A stretch of DNA of 64,000 nucleotides from Tricholoma matsutake (Eukaryota > Basidiomycota > Agaricomycetes > Agaricales > Tricholomataceae). Of this stretch, positions 11,812-22,867 are shown piece by piece. Both the position numbers and the translations under genes were made by a program. Positions within the stretch are counted from its first letter, which is position 1; each line of letters opens with the position of its first letter. The notes below the pieces were generated by a model, which made no database searches, had not been told where the DNA came from, and worked only from the letters and a program-made list of their open reading frames with translations. The stretch is from positions 5,394,001 to 5,458,000 of the forward strand of contig AP026548.1 of the NCBI GenBank assembly GCA_026075535.2, given 5' to 3'.

Positions 11812-12084
11812 TGTGACAGACTCAACCCTAACCAACTGTAAAACAGACAGTGTTTCTTATTTATTTCATCACCCCCCTTACCCACCATTTCTTTGGCTAT
11901 GGTACTGCCTTCACCCCTGAGTTCCTGTGTTATATTTATCCTATGAACCCCTATTTATCCTACAGTATAAATATTCTATGTACTTGTAGTTTACAATTCA
12001 GAATTCAGTTTCATTTTATCACGTCCCTCCTGTCCGAATTGAACGTGTGACGAAACTGTAACTACCGGTCACACTTTTGCCACA
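11812..12084 (+). repeat. 3' LTR of the Gypsy element
   Basis: The LTR is 273 bp and carries an extra ACTACCGG compared with the 5' LTR. TTAAC follows directly at 12085-12089. Confidence 0.93.
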
Positions 12085-12330
12085 TTAACACTCCACCATC
12101 AGTAGATAAGATTTTATCTAGCCTTAAAACATCATCCAACACAGATGACAATGGGTCAGCCGCTGACACTTTTTCTGACAGAATTGCAGTGAATGACAGG
12201 GATCTGGTATGACTAGACAGATTTGATCAACAATTAACACTCTGCAATCAATAGATAAAATTTGGGCAGGCCTTAAAAGATGGTCAAACAAATATGAAGA
12301 GGGGTCAGACACTTTAACAGGATTGTGCTG
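12085..12330. repeat. diverged 150-bp tandem host repeat at the insertion site
   Basis: TTAACACTC... followed by a GCCTTAAAA segment occurs at 12085 and again at 12235, and its upstream part also lies left of the retrotransposon at about 3293-3331. The element therefore landed in one unit of a pre-existing tandem repeat. No gene is seen. Confidence 0.6.
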
Positions 12331-12339
12331 TATGATATT

Positions 12340-12935
12340 GTTATATCATAGCATACAATTGTTCAAGCACAAGAAATGATTTTAGCTATCATTTCCTTGG
12401 AACAACATCCTTTCTAGAGATTATCCAGACCTTAAAATGTGCTATCATCCTTCCTAGAGTTTGTAGTTTGCTGACCAGATACTCAGATACTTTCAGGAAA
12501 CGTTCAGGAACTGATGCTTGTACTCCCAGAATTGGAATGTATGATTTTTGTATATCCCAACATGCAATTGTTCAAGTGGAAGAAATGATTATATCTGCCA
12601 TTTCCTCTATATCTCATTCTTCCTGGATCCTACCACTTGCTGGTAAGATACTCAGATACTTGCAGGAGATGTTCAGGAACTGACATTTGGACTAACAGAA
12701 TTGGAATGTATGATTTTTGTATATCCCAATATGCAATTATTCGAGTGGAAGAAATGATTTTATCTGGCATTTCCTCTACATCCCATTCTTCCTGGCAGCT
12801 ACCACTTGCTGATAAGATACTCAGATACTTGCAGGAGATATACAGGAACTGATGCTTGTGCCAACAGAATTGCAACATATGTTTTTTGTATATCCTAACA
12901 GAGAGTTGTTCAGGTGGAAGAAATGATATTATCTG
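12340..12935. repeat. 169-bp tandem repeat, three to four diverged copies
   Basis: Units share AAGATACTCAGATACT, CAGGAACTGA and GGAATGTATGATTTTTGTAT and recur at about 12472, 12641 and 12810, with a more diverged copy before the first. Two overlapping 71-residue ORFs here are translations of the same unit and not genes. Confidence 0.8.
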
Positions 12936-12980
12936 TCATTTTGTAATGATCTCTGGTATGTCTTGAGGAATGACAATACA

Positions 12981-13110
12981 CGTTGTTGGTGTAATGGAAA
13001 GGGGTGCCTAGATGACAGATGCCGTGTCGAGCTCCTCAGTTCGAATACCCCACCCATTGGAGGACTCGGAGATAGAGGGGGGGAGGAGATAATTGAATGT
13101 GACGGAAGAA
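12981..13110 (+). repeat. tRNA-derived SINE-like sequence
   Basis: TTGGTGTAATGG resembles a pol III A box, and CAGTTCGAATACC about 50 bases later matches a B box. A G-rich tail follows (GGAGGAGATAATTGAATG). The same 5' and 3' segments recur at 14971-15262. Acceptor-stem pairing is not evident, so I call a SINE rather than a tRNA gene. Confidence 0.55.
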
Positions 13111-13905
13111 ATACTTTTATCTGCTACATCTCATTCTTCCTGAATATGGGCCAATGTCGTGAATTCATTCCTGGCCTGTTTTGCGAAAGAAAGAAAAAAG
13201 AGATGATATTTAACACAATGTACCTTTAGGGCGAAACAATCACCTCAAGCCCAAACTACTCGATTTCTTCAATATCATTGCAGGGGTTCTCACCTGTGCG
13301 GACATCCTCTTGGGGCAGCCGTCACTGATAGTGTACACTGGCCAGCCTTCTCATCCCATCTCAACATCGTTCAGCATAACGACTGCCGCATTCCCACACC
13401 ACTCCTGCATTGATTGTCGGGATCCAAATGAAGGACAACAAGCTTGCAGGGTATTGTAGTGTAAAGCAGGTCATGATGGTGCATGTGATGTCCAGGATGA
13501 CTCAAATGTGAGACAACCTGGGCCATCACACCACCCCACATTCCCTGGCAATGCACTACAGTCTGGAAACTTGTAATGAGGTGAAGGAGCGACAGAACTG
13601 GGCCAGGTACGAGGAACTTTGCTATGAAAGTCAAGTTCGATAAAGAAAACTTTGGCAAGGCAGAATCACAAGCATACCGGTGTTGGACCGATGCCACCCA
13701 GGCTGTTCCCTGCGATATCACCTCCGTGTCTGACAAACTCCACATCCAAGCCAAGTTATCGGGTTATTCTGAGCTTGCAATGAAAAGTTTCACGTGCCAA
13801 ATCCAACTCAAGATGGGTCATTCGCGTCATCGGCCATGGCTATGGGTGGGAGTGAGTTTCATTTGAAGGCTTGATCTTCTTCTTATGAAAGCAGATCTGG
13901 CAGTG
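13111..13905. other. no recognisable gene; possible relic
   Basis: Short open stretches on the plus strand (for example 13624-13866, starting KVKFDKENFGKAESQ) look like fragments of a coding sequence in shifting frames, but I recognise no family. Confidence 0.3.
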
Positions 13906-13921
13906 TGATCAATAAGTAGTA

Positions 13922-14129
13922 GCATCGATGCAGAATAGGTATAAAATGATAAAGAAATACATTAAAACGCAAAATTCATAAACACACCTAATAGCCCAGT
14001 CCCTAACATCCTGCGTCGCATCAAAGCATCGACAAAGAATAGGTATAAAATGATAAGGAAACACATTGAAACGCAAAATTTGTAAACACACCTAATAGTC
14101 CAGTCCCTAACATCCTGCGTCGCATCAAA
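13922..14129. repeat. 104-bp direct tandem duplication
   Basis: Two copies (13922-14025 and 14026-14129) share GCATCG, AATAGGTATAAAATGATAA and CATCCTGCGTCGCATCAAA with few differences, mostly transitions. Confidence 0.9.
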
Positions 14130-14970
14130 TGCAGCAGTAATATCCATCCTGATGTGCATTACTTAGAGGGTGCACTGATGAAGAACACCGGGCTATATGA
14201 CTCACTGAGCACTTGATAGCACTGTCTTATGCCCCAATTCAATGGATTCCAATTAACTACAGTCAGGCTTTTTAGCTTCCGGTTCACAATCAAAAGTACA
14301 AATTTCTATCTATCTGTGGGGCCCAGCGTTAGGTGATCAATGCTGAGGGTACCAAATGAATGTGATGCTCACCAGCCGAACCTCACTATATCCGACAATG
14401 TGTACACCACATCCTCCCCATCATCGTCGAATATGACGAGGCCTCCAATGCAGATTTGCTTCAAAAGAACGGTCAGAAAAAGCCAACAGAATATTATAGA
14501 GGCTTACCACTCATTCCTTCCGCTCACCTCATTTCTTAAACCTTGGTAGAATCCGGTAATCATATCTACAAAATGTGGCTTTGCACCATTGATGGTTTCT
14601 ATACACCTCGACCCGATGGCCATGCTGCGAAGAGCCAATGATTAGATAAAGTAAAAATGGAATAAAATGCTTACTCTGAAGGGCTGAGGGTGTTCAACAA
14701 TTGGCGTTCCAGAAATCCGATGCGCCATAGGTGATGGTTGTGGTTAGAGATGGGGAGGGAAGATTGAAGCTGTGCTTAAGAGGTTGGAAGTATGGAGTGT
14801 GGTTAGTTAGAGCAGTGGAGAAATGGTAGGGGTTAAGGTAGAATAAAAACAACTCACAAGTGGCAAGGTAGTACAGGGTAAGTCGGAGAGCACAGACTCT
14901 TGTTGGTCGTGGTGGTATTCCTAGTTTTGTTTGATGTTGTATTCAGATTGAACTAGAAAGTTAAAGAAAA
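14130..14970. other. no gene seen
   Basis: I see neither a convincing coding sequence nor a repeat here. The only ORFs are short and lack any recognisable motif. Confidence 0.4.
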
Positions 14971-15262
14971 CTGGTTGGTCTAATGGAAGGGGGCGCCTAG
15001 ATGATGGGCACCTCATCCAGCTCCATCTTTTTTCATACCTATGTACTGATGTGCCGAGGTATGGACTGGATATATGTATACCCATACCTCCTTACATTGT
15101 CACTTGTTGAATTACCACACTCCTTTATGGACTCTTGGGTGTGGCAGATAGCTGCTAGCAATATGACAATATATAAAAAGTGTCAACTGATCAGATATCC
15201 TCGGTTCAAATACCTCGCCTGTGGGGCGAGGCAGAGGGGAGAGGAGGCAATCGAATGCGACT
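14971..15262 (+). repeat. second SINE-like copy, split by about 170 bp
   Basis: The 5' part (TTGGTCTAATGGAAGGGG, to about 15025) and the 3' part (CTCGGTTCAAATACC with a G-rich tail, 15199-15262) match the SINE at 12981. Sequence unrelated to the first copy lies between them. It could be an insertion, or this copy could be the ancestral longer form. Confidence 0.5.
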
Positions 15263-16100
15263 GCCCAGTGGCGCCATTGGCCATGAAGAAAAACCGAGAG
15301 GGATAGCAGCCTTTTTGAGCACCATCAGAAGACGCCGCATTGTGCTTGCAAGGGACTCTCGAAAACTTCGGTGATGAGGCCATCCAGTGTCTGATATGTG
15401 AATATAGAGTGATATAGGACATATATGTATTCATAGGGTCAACTAGCCAGCCATCAATTGAATATCAATGCTTCGTGCTGCATCTCCAAGTACACCTATG
15501 AGTAGTCAGACGTGGCTCTTTCAGAATTTATGCACAGCCAACCGACCATCAACATCATGATCGTCCAGCTCATGACAAAGAACTAACGATGGCAAATAAT
15601 ATAAAAGATTGTTCAGATGGTAGATGTGGAAGCTTTTTTGACCTGCCAGACTTTTTCTAGGGCCATAAATGACTGTATTACATCGTTTAGCTACTGCATG
15701 TGTGATACATGTATGCTTCAGGTAAGGGGAACACTGGAACCTCAAGCGTGACGTCAAGCCAATGGTAGATGCATTGCGAAGGGGCTGAAGAAGAGGATGA
15801 TTCCCTCCAGCTCTGCGGAAAGAAGTTTAGTAAACAATACAGTCCAGATGAGCGACCGAGTCATTTTCTAGATAAACGGTGGGGAGCATAGTATCATACC
15901 AGCAACCAAGTTCATTCCTGCTCCCTGGCAGTCACCGTATCGCAAACTTGAATGCAGTCAAACTCAGTTAATGGGGTGACGAATAGTTTGAAGGCCTGAG
16001 TGCAACTACACCTGGGCTTTTAGCCAGTCATGTCTGATGTGGGAAATATGGATGCCCTTCAGAATGAAATTTGATTAACTAGACTAGAAAACGCATCAGC
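15263..16100. other. no gene recognised
   Basis: Short ORFs only (the longest, on the minus strand at 15521-15757, is 78 codons and has no recognisable motif). Confidence 0.4.
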
Positions 16101-16125
16101 TTTCGATCTTTGATTGCCCAACACC

Positions 16126-16371
16126 CTACAGCCATGCGTCGCTTGCACCAAATTCCTGGGCACGAGTAAAGGGTGGGTGTTGCATAGCCCATAGGGCAGG
16201 GTAAGCAAAGAGACTCTCACCGTGTGGGGCCATCCGACGCATTGAGAAGCATATCATCGCCACTACATCAAGCCAACACCTCTGCATACCCCTCACGCCA
16301 GACGCCATCTGACAGAAGCTAGTGCACGCTGGCTGGAGGCAGACTAGAGCATGCTCGATGATTTTCACCAC
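16126..16371 (-). pseudogene. relic of the 5' exon of the multi-copy family at 22868-24938
   Basis: The translation MVKIIEHALVCL...GVRGMQRCWLDVVAM is clearly related to MVKMIEHGLVRL...GVRDVQRCWLDVMAM in the gene at 24.4 kb, but continues into unrelated frames. It lies directly downstream (on the minus strand) of an R motif, as other copies of this family do. Confidence 0.65.
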
Positions 16372-16589
16372 TATACCAAGGGTTTTTTGCGGGGTTCAAC
16401 GGTGTGAGCACGACAGTCTACTAGCCAAGGGAATACTAAGTGGCAAGGCCAGCCTGAGGCAAGGACACACCGATGAGGTAGATAAAATGTTGAGCCTTCA
16501 GGGCACCACAAGAGACTCAAATGGCAATCTCCATTAGTGGGACATCCAAGAGGATATTGCCCTCAGCGCTGTCAAGAGCTTCAGGTCGG

Positions 16590-16700
16590 GCTGCCAGTGC
16601 TGATAGGTTCAAGGGGCCAAAGGCAAAGCATAGGGTTGCATGATGAAAAGTCAGACACAACCGGGCAGGTGATGAAAGTCAGACCTGCAGAGCCAGGAAC
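16590..16700 (-). promoter_or_regulatory. R motif copy R1 (shared upstream element)
   Basis: Read on the minus strand, it has CTGCAGGTCTGACTTTCATC, then GTGTCTGACTTTTCATCATG at about 16641-16690. It is most like the copy at 39190-39240, including the flanking CAACCCTA and GGCCCCTT segments. Next to it at about 16808-16850 is a shortened copy of the inverted repeat that flanks the JmjC gene (TTAGGGTTAAG ... TACACAGCCACC). Confidence 0.6.
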
Positions 16701-16951
16701 TAGAGAGCAGCGCTGCCAGAATGAAGAAAGACAGTGAGGGAACAGAAGAAATTCTGAGTCAACTTGAACTTGAAGTTAGGAGTTTCTCATGCTAATGTTT
16801 GAAATCCTATTAGGGTTAAGTAGTACACAGCCACCGACTCAGGTTCAGGTTCAAGTTCACTGATGGACCAGCCTGCCAAGCAACTCAGACGTCAAGCTTA
16901 CCATGAGTGGACACAGGTGATCCCCTATCAAATTAAAATTGTCTTTCTCAA

Positions 16952-17290
16952 TTAAGACCAACATCTGTCCACACCGCCACCGATGTCAGACGATGGGGAC
17001 AAGCACCGGAGGAATTGTGTACAGCCAGGGTATAACTTATCCAGATTGCATGTCAACAAATCCCTTACTGTAGTTCTCCTCCTTTTGAAACCTGTGCTCA
17101 GGCTCAACCCATCTGAATAGCCTGACTCGGAGACCCCGGCCAGCCATGGCAAAGGAGTACCGAATCTCATGTGCCAGTGGTTGGATGGGGAGGTTTTAGT
17201 GGCCGCTGATGAGGCTGAGGGAATGATGATTGACACCCCAGCCTGAGAGGAAACTCGATAACAATGCCAAGCTCCCATAGGACAAGGTGG
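16952..17290 (-). pseudogene. 3' relic of a TET/JBP-like dioxygenase gene
   Basis: Read on the minus strand, pieces in shifting frames match the C-terminal part of the dioxygenase gene at 37392-38828. HEIRYSF corresponds to the same string there, and RLFRWVEPEHRFQKEENY corresponds to GLFRWVEHGFQKEESY. The out-of-frame reading SNHWHMRFGTPLP...YSDGLSLSTGFKRRR also parallels the same alternative frame of the other copy, confirming homology at DNA level. Only the 3' end survives, followed as in the other copy by an R motif. Confidence 0.7.
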
Positions 17291-17299
17291 GCACTGCAC

Positions 17300-17945
17300 T
17301 GTGATGTTGAATCCAAAAACTTTTTGCTAGGCTCATAAATGTAGTGGCTACTTGAAAGAAATGTTTCACTAGTTCTCGAATGTGGTCACAAACTCACCGA
17401 AGTCAGCTGCCACACTGAGTCGTTGCACCATTCATTGTAGAGCCATGGATTTGATAACAGGATGTCATTCCCAAAGTACTATATGCACCAGAATGGGGAA
17501 ATGTAGGGCATTCGGTATAGTCAAATTGTGATGATTTGAAGAGGATGTGTTTATTGCAAGGGATGGGTCTCCCTCAAAGTCGGGTTTGACACAATAAGCA
17601 TCTATGTAAATCTCTGCAGCATAACTGCTTGACTTCATCCCCTCAAAGGGTCGGTGAGTGAAAATTCTTGCCAATGAGTGGCCTACTAGTAACAAATGTG
17701 GAGGGGAATTCTCAGGCTATTTCTGGTGCGACTTGATGCCGAGCACAGTGCCATGATAGGTACTACAAGGCTATATATGGTGCATTGAGACCCTGATATT
17801 ATTCCATAGCAGCGGTAAAACCTATAAGAGCAAAAATATGAATTAGACCAGGTAGACCTCCATGACAACCAGATAAAGAAAGTGCAAATGAATGCTACAT
17901 ACATAGATGTCCAATCTGAGCCAACACATGTTAAGAAATATATGC
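17300..17945. other. no gene recognised
   Basis: Short minus-strand ORFs (17465-17695 and 17686-17904) show no motif I know. This may be the 3' flank of the Plavaka element. Confidence 0.35.
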
Positions 17946-17948
17946 CTA

Positions 17949-20900
17949 GTACATCCCAGTAAAATCCTCAGGCTCTCCATCGTCTTCTTCCCCCTCCCCA
18001 TCCTCTACGTCATCCATTTCAATGTCGTCCCACCCTTCCAAGTCAAGGTCTTCCAAACACAGCTCTGGTTTGCCTGACTCATAACCCATGTCACTACCTC
18101 TGTCGTTGTCCTGTGCAAGAGACTCTCCCAATGCTTCCTGCAGCCCCAGACCTGGAGCCTGAGTTTCTTGGGCATCCTCAGTCAGATTGGAAATGCAGCC
18201 TGAAGTGAGTGCTGACTGATGTGCATGAAAGTGGCCAACACCCAGCCCCCAGTGGTAGCGCATGAGAAGATCCCTGTCAGAGAACCTAGGGGAACAGAAT
18301 GAAATCAGAAGTAGCAAGTAAGCAATAAACACACCGGTTAATGTAGTATTGATTGTAATCTTTACTATCCTTGGTGCAGCACGAGATGCCAATCCCATCC
18401 GCTCATTGTTTTCCTTTTGCAAAGGCTGGTAAGATGTGACACCCATGCAGGACATCTTTTGGATCCACAAAACTGAAAGAACAATTTTCGTTCATAGGAG
18501 GGAAGCGGACAGAGTCTAGCTTGAAATTACTCCACCCTGAAGACCCTGGATTAACAACCTCAAACCATCGCATTCACAAAAAATTGAAGCAGTGAGCTTC
18601 AAAATCACGCATGCCAGGCCCAGTATAGATTGCATTTACGTGATATCCACTGAGGACCCATGCATACAAGAAATGATGTGGATTCGAACTCTCCACATCA
18701 TCGGCAAGAAGCATGACATTACAATGAGATGTCCCTGGGTTAACAATGTCAGTCCCACGCCGAACGTCATAAGTGGTAAAGTGGAATTGAATAAGCTTGT
18801 GGTAGTATATGCAGTCGTTCTTCAAGAACACGAAATTGCATGCATTTCCATTGGGGCTATGAAATAGTCCAGTATCTGAGCCTGTTCTGAAGCTGGAAGG
18901 CTCTGAAAGCAATTCAGCTTCCCAGAGCAATGCTGTTTGGATTTGGGGAAGTAGATGCTCTCTTAACTTTGGTAAGAAATTCTGCGTGAGGGGTTAGTAC
19001 AAATCAGCAGAAGAATACAAAGATTGTTCACCTTGATCGTGGGATCACCCTCATTCTTTTGTAGGAAGGTCGGTATGTGTACAGAACATTTCTGGGACTT
19101 TCCTATGTTGTAGTGTACCCCAGGGTCATGTGTAACATCCTCTGGCTCTGTTTCTGAGGATGGGCTAAGGGGTTGATGATCCAGCCTCTTGTGGATCATG
19201 CTGATACGGCGCTCTCATCGCTCAATCCTTGATATTTGCTGTGGTATTGATCAGCTGCTAGACCAAAGTGACCGAGTTTTGGACATTTGGTGCTTGAGCT
19301 CGCTCTGATGCCCACTGCCACCATAAGCAATGTTACACAAAATATCATGTAAAAGCTTGCTGATTGAGTGGAATATGAGTCAGTTGTACTGAAGCGCCAG
19401 ATGGTGTCAACATAGTCGCCAAGTGCATGGTACTTATAAGTCCTCAGATTGAGCTTCTTCTGCTTCCATTCATTACTGCTGGATGCAGTAGGTCCTCTTG
19501 ATCCAGACACCACATTAATTGTGGATTTCTCCTGACATCATTGCCAAGCAGCATGCTTGCATTCCAACTCTTGAGTCTCAAATGCTTCACATGTCTTTTC
19601 CTCAAATGTGCGTAGGCTGTTTCCCAGAGATGTAGTGACATGGGATAAAATGTCCAGAGTCGCATCCGTGTGCATGCCAAGCTTGGCAAGACCATGCCAG
19701 TGGGCTAATTCAAATAAGAGCTTGAGAATGTATGTATTGTGGGGTTCAGGCAGAAGACCATCAAAAATGGATATAGCACACTATGTGAATGATATCAGTC
19801 AAGTTGAGAATACTAGCGATAACACCCACTTGTAACATATCCTCGTAATCATGAGCAGTCATCTTCTTCAATTCCAACCAGTTCAACCTTATTTTTCTTA
19901 TGCCATCAACCCCGAAAGGAGGAATCTCTCAAAATCTAATGGAAATATCAGTACCAAGCCTTCTGAGGCTTTGAACAATGCTTGCCATCTATCTAACTTG
20001 TGCTTGAGGCTTTCATTTTGGCAATCTAGAATGCGTAGTAGATGTATGAAAACTGCCTTCCAGACACTGAGCTCAATCTCATGCATGAGATCCACAGCGA
20101 GCATGCCAAACGTGTTGAAACCAAATGGCGCCAGCTTGCTTGAAAATGCATTCTGACAAAGCATGAGCATTAAAGTCAACCATCAGAGAGGTAAGAAGGT
20201 CATACTGCTGTTGGAACAAGAGAATCTTCTTGTAGGAGATCTTCCACTGCCGTACTATCAACCACATAACCCTGCTCATATATCTTCTCGTGCGCCGTCT
20301 CAACATGATTACGCCATTTCACATCATCAATCTGGGCGAGAGTCCTGCGCTGTGTCATATCTCGATGCATCCCCATATTGGCAACACAATCTAACAGTAT
20401 GAGACAACAAGGACAAGGGCACCAACCAAGATTATGAATGCTACCTATAAGAATTCTTTCAAAACTTTGAGTTAAAGACGCCAGCATTCAAAAGAATCTT
20501 GGCTTACTTCTCCTTGTAGTCCGCAGAATATGTAAATATATGAGGGTAAAAGCGATGCCGAATGCCATTGCAGCACATAATCATGATTCCATGCTCATAA
20601 GCTTCCAGGAATTCATCATCAAGGATGATCTCCCACTGAGCATTATAGATTTCTCGATGACAATGGGCCATGAATGCTCTGTTTGGGCCCTTTCCACCCA
20701 GGTGCTCTGTGGCGAAGGCTTTAAATGCATCTGGGAGCTGTCATTCAAAAAGGAATGAGGATCACATACTAGTGCAAAGTTAATGAGGTCCTACTCACTG
20801 TCTCTAGGTAGGCGATGTGCTCAAATGCTTGACAGGAGGGCTTTGACCTTCTGTCCTTTGACTCATTCCCCATCACAAGATAAATTGGCCATAGTTTAGC

Positions 20901-22395
20901 AGTGCTGAACGCTGAGAGCTGAGTACCATCTGAGGCAAACATAAGACCCACTACAACTCTCTGAAGGTCGCATCCCAGCTCTCCAGGAGAATCCTGAAGG
21001 TCATGGTGAGCCTCAATGAATGCCTCTGAAGTGTAGAGTTCTCCGTGAGCTTTGACTGGTTTAGAAGCTTCAGTTGGTTGCCAAAATAACTCATACGGCT
21101 CAAAATGGAGGTGTGGATGGTTAGAGGGATGCATAATTTTCTCCCTAATCACCAACACCAGCTTGCAGTGACGAAGTGTTCCTACATCAAACTCCTTTTG
21201 CCCTGGATGCAGCGACCTTCTGGGGAATGGAACCTTGATCTTGATTGGGGTTCTAACCCACCCGCTGTTATCCTCTTTGTCCTCCCAGCCTTCATCGTTC
21301 AAGGGGTTGCACGGCTGATCTCCACTCAGCTGCACATTAATAAGCCACCAGTTTGTCCCTGAAACATCCTCAGGTTGAAAGTTTGGATGCCCGACTATCT
21401 TGATGAGATCCTGAAAGCCAGATTGTGTTTTCTTTAACCCGCCGTTCCAATACCATTCTCCTAGTAAAAACAATGACTGATTCGGATATGGGTGGTAAGA
21501 GTCAGCTGGATGGTCAGGGAAAGTATCCAGGGATGTATCCATCAGGTCATCGTGCATTATATTCTCATTGGGATTGTGGCCTGGGAAATGAGTTGCATGA
21601 TACTGCCGGAAAAGGCCAAATTTATTCCATATGGATTTCAGCAGTCTCCTGACACAGGAATGAGCATTTGGGGGTTGCTCAGATGAGGGTGATGCTGGTA
21701 TGGTAGCTGGAGACGTGGTTGGCGCGCATTCCGACACTTCTGGTTGAGGAGCTGGAGGAAGTGCCACTGGAGGTTCAGGTAGTATATCCCAGTAGTGCTT
21801 GGGTAGTTGGCAGTTTTCCCAGCGACCCCTGCGCTCTGCCAGTGGTTGATCCAAGTCTTCATCGTTCATGGAGGCACTCTAACTGGTATAATAGTGATTC
21901 AATGAGCAATGAGCTGCACCAACATCATAAGTCTTACTTCATTTTGCATGGCGAGTGCAACATTGTTTAATTCTTGTTCAACAGCTACATTTTGGTCTGC
22001 AGGGCTTTCTGCAGTTGTGCTTTGCATTACTTCCGTTTTTCGACGCTTCTTGGTGTTGTTCATGGAGGCACTCTAACTGGTATAATAGCGATTCAATGAG
22101 CAATGAGCTGCACCAACATCATAAGCCTTACTTCACTTTGCATGGTGAGTGCAACATTGTTTAATTCTTGTTCAACAGCTACATTTTGGTCCTTAGGGCT
22201 TTCCACAGTTGTGCTTTGCATTACTTCCATTTTTCAATGCTTCTTGGACTGCCAGACCTCTTTAGCTTTCTCCAGACCACTGGAGAGCTGTTTCTTCGTC
22301 TTCTGGCAACTACGCTTGTGAAAAGTATAGGCTTGTAGTACAGAGAACATGTGCCCACAAACACAGACTTGACACCAGGCTGGCGGCAGGTCCAT
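17949..22395 (-). pseudogene. Plavaka-type DNA transposase, multi-exon, decayed
   Basis: I recognise the basidiomycete Plavaka transposase (CMC/CACTA-related) along its length. The N-terminus (start at 22395) has a Cys/His zinc-finger-like stretch (WCQVCVCGHMF...HKRSC). The frame at 20769-21869 holds the conserved N-domain ending LYTSEAFIEAHHDLQ...LWPIYLVMGNESK. Further exons contain RFYPRIFTYSADY, NLGWCPCPCC, YVVDSTAVEDLL, then FGFNTFGMLAVDLMHEIELS with the catalytic-core DLMHE, then LRTYKYHALGDYVDTI. The C-terminus has NFVFLKNDCIYYHKL, FTTYDVRR and an acidic tail ending FTGMY. Introns separate exons (for example after AYLET near 20800). Premature TGA codons at 19929-19931 and 22234-22236 mark decay. 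Terminal repeats were not located. Confidence 0.87.
21867..22254. repeat. 194-bp tandem duplication inside the Plavaka 5' region
   Basis: Units 21867-22060 and 22061-22254 are near-identical. On the minus strand one copy reads AAGAAGCGTCGAAAAACG and the other AAGAAGCATTGAAAAATG. All three CpGs are converted in the second, turning CGA (22040-22042) into TGA (22234-22236). Other differences (GCG to GTG near 21947, GTG versus GCG near 21895/22089) are also CpG transitions, in both copies. Confidence 0.93.
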
Positions 22396-22866
22396 GGTGA
22401 GATAATGAGAATGGTGGTGGGCAGAACTCTGCTAACAGTGCGACGTCCAGAAACCTCAGCCTGACTGGAGGGCTCAATGTGAGAAAATGATCACTAGCAT
22501 GTATGAGTCAATTTATAAATTGACAGTCCGAGTCCAATATTGCCGGATTAGTAAAAGGCCATAAATGTTGGGTGCACTACGGAGGCATTGTATTAGAATG
22601 AGGAAATGTTCAAGTTAATGCTAAGGGATGAGTGAGCTTACTGTTGTCATTCCCATCAAACTTGCACTTCAAAGTTTCCTATTTCAAATTATCCCAAATC
22701 ATTGGTGGATGTCATCAATAGTTGTAGCACCATACCTTTGCTTTGACCATGTATGATGGGTTATACTAAAATGACTCAAGCTGGAAGTTGGGACAATGTG
22801 GGGACTAATAAAACAGAAGGATGTTCACAGATAATAAGATTTTACAAGATATACTATACATAGGTA
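22396..22866. other. no gene seen
   Basis: This spacer lies between the Plavaka start and the 3' end of the next minus-strand gene. I see no motif or repeat. Confidence 0.4.
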
Positions 22867-22867
22867 A

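Larger units (their letters stand above)
3332..12084 (+). mobile_element. full-length Ty3/Gypsy LTR retrotransposon, decayed
   Basis: Two LTRs (3332-3596 and 11812-12084) bound the element, and the 5-bp target duplication TTAAC is present on both sides (3327-3331 and 12085-12089). Internal order is gag with zinc knuckle, a repeated module region, protease, reverse transcriptase, RNase H, integrase, GPY/F and chromodomain-like region, and an extra 3' ORF. PR-RT-RH-IN order identifies Ty3/Gypsy, and the region after integrase suggests a chromovirus. The reading frame is interrupted by TGA codons at 4110, 5119, 7527, near 8048 and at 10331, by TAG at 8636, and by frameshifts near 4800 and 7837, so this copy is not autonomous. 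I could not recognise a tRNA primer-binding site after the left LTR. The stretch TGGAGGG just before the right LTR may be the polypurine tract. Confidence 0.93.
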
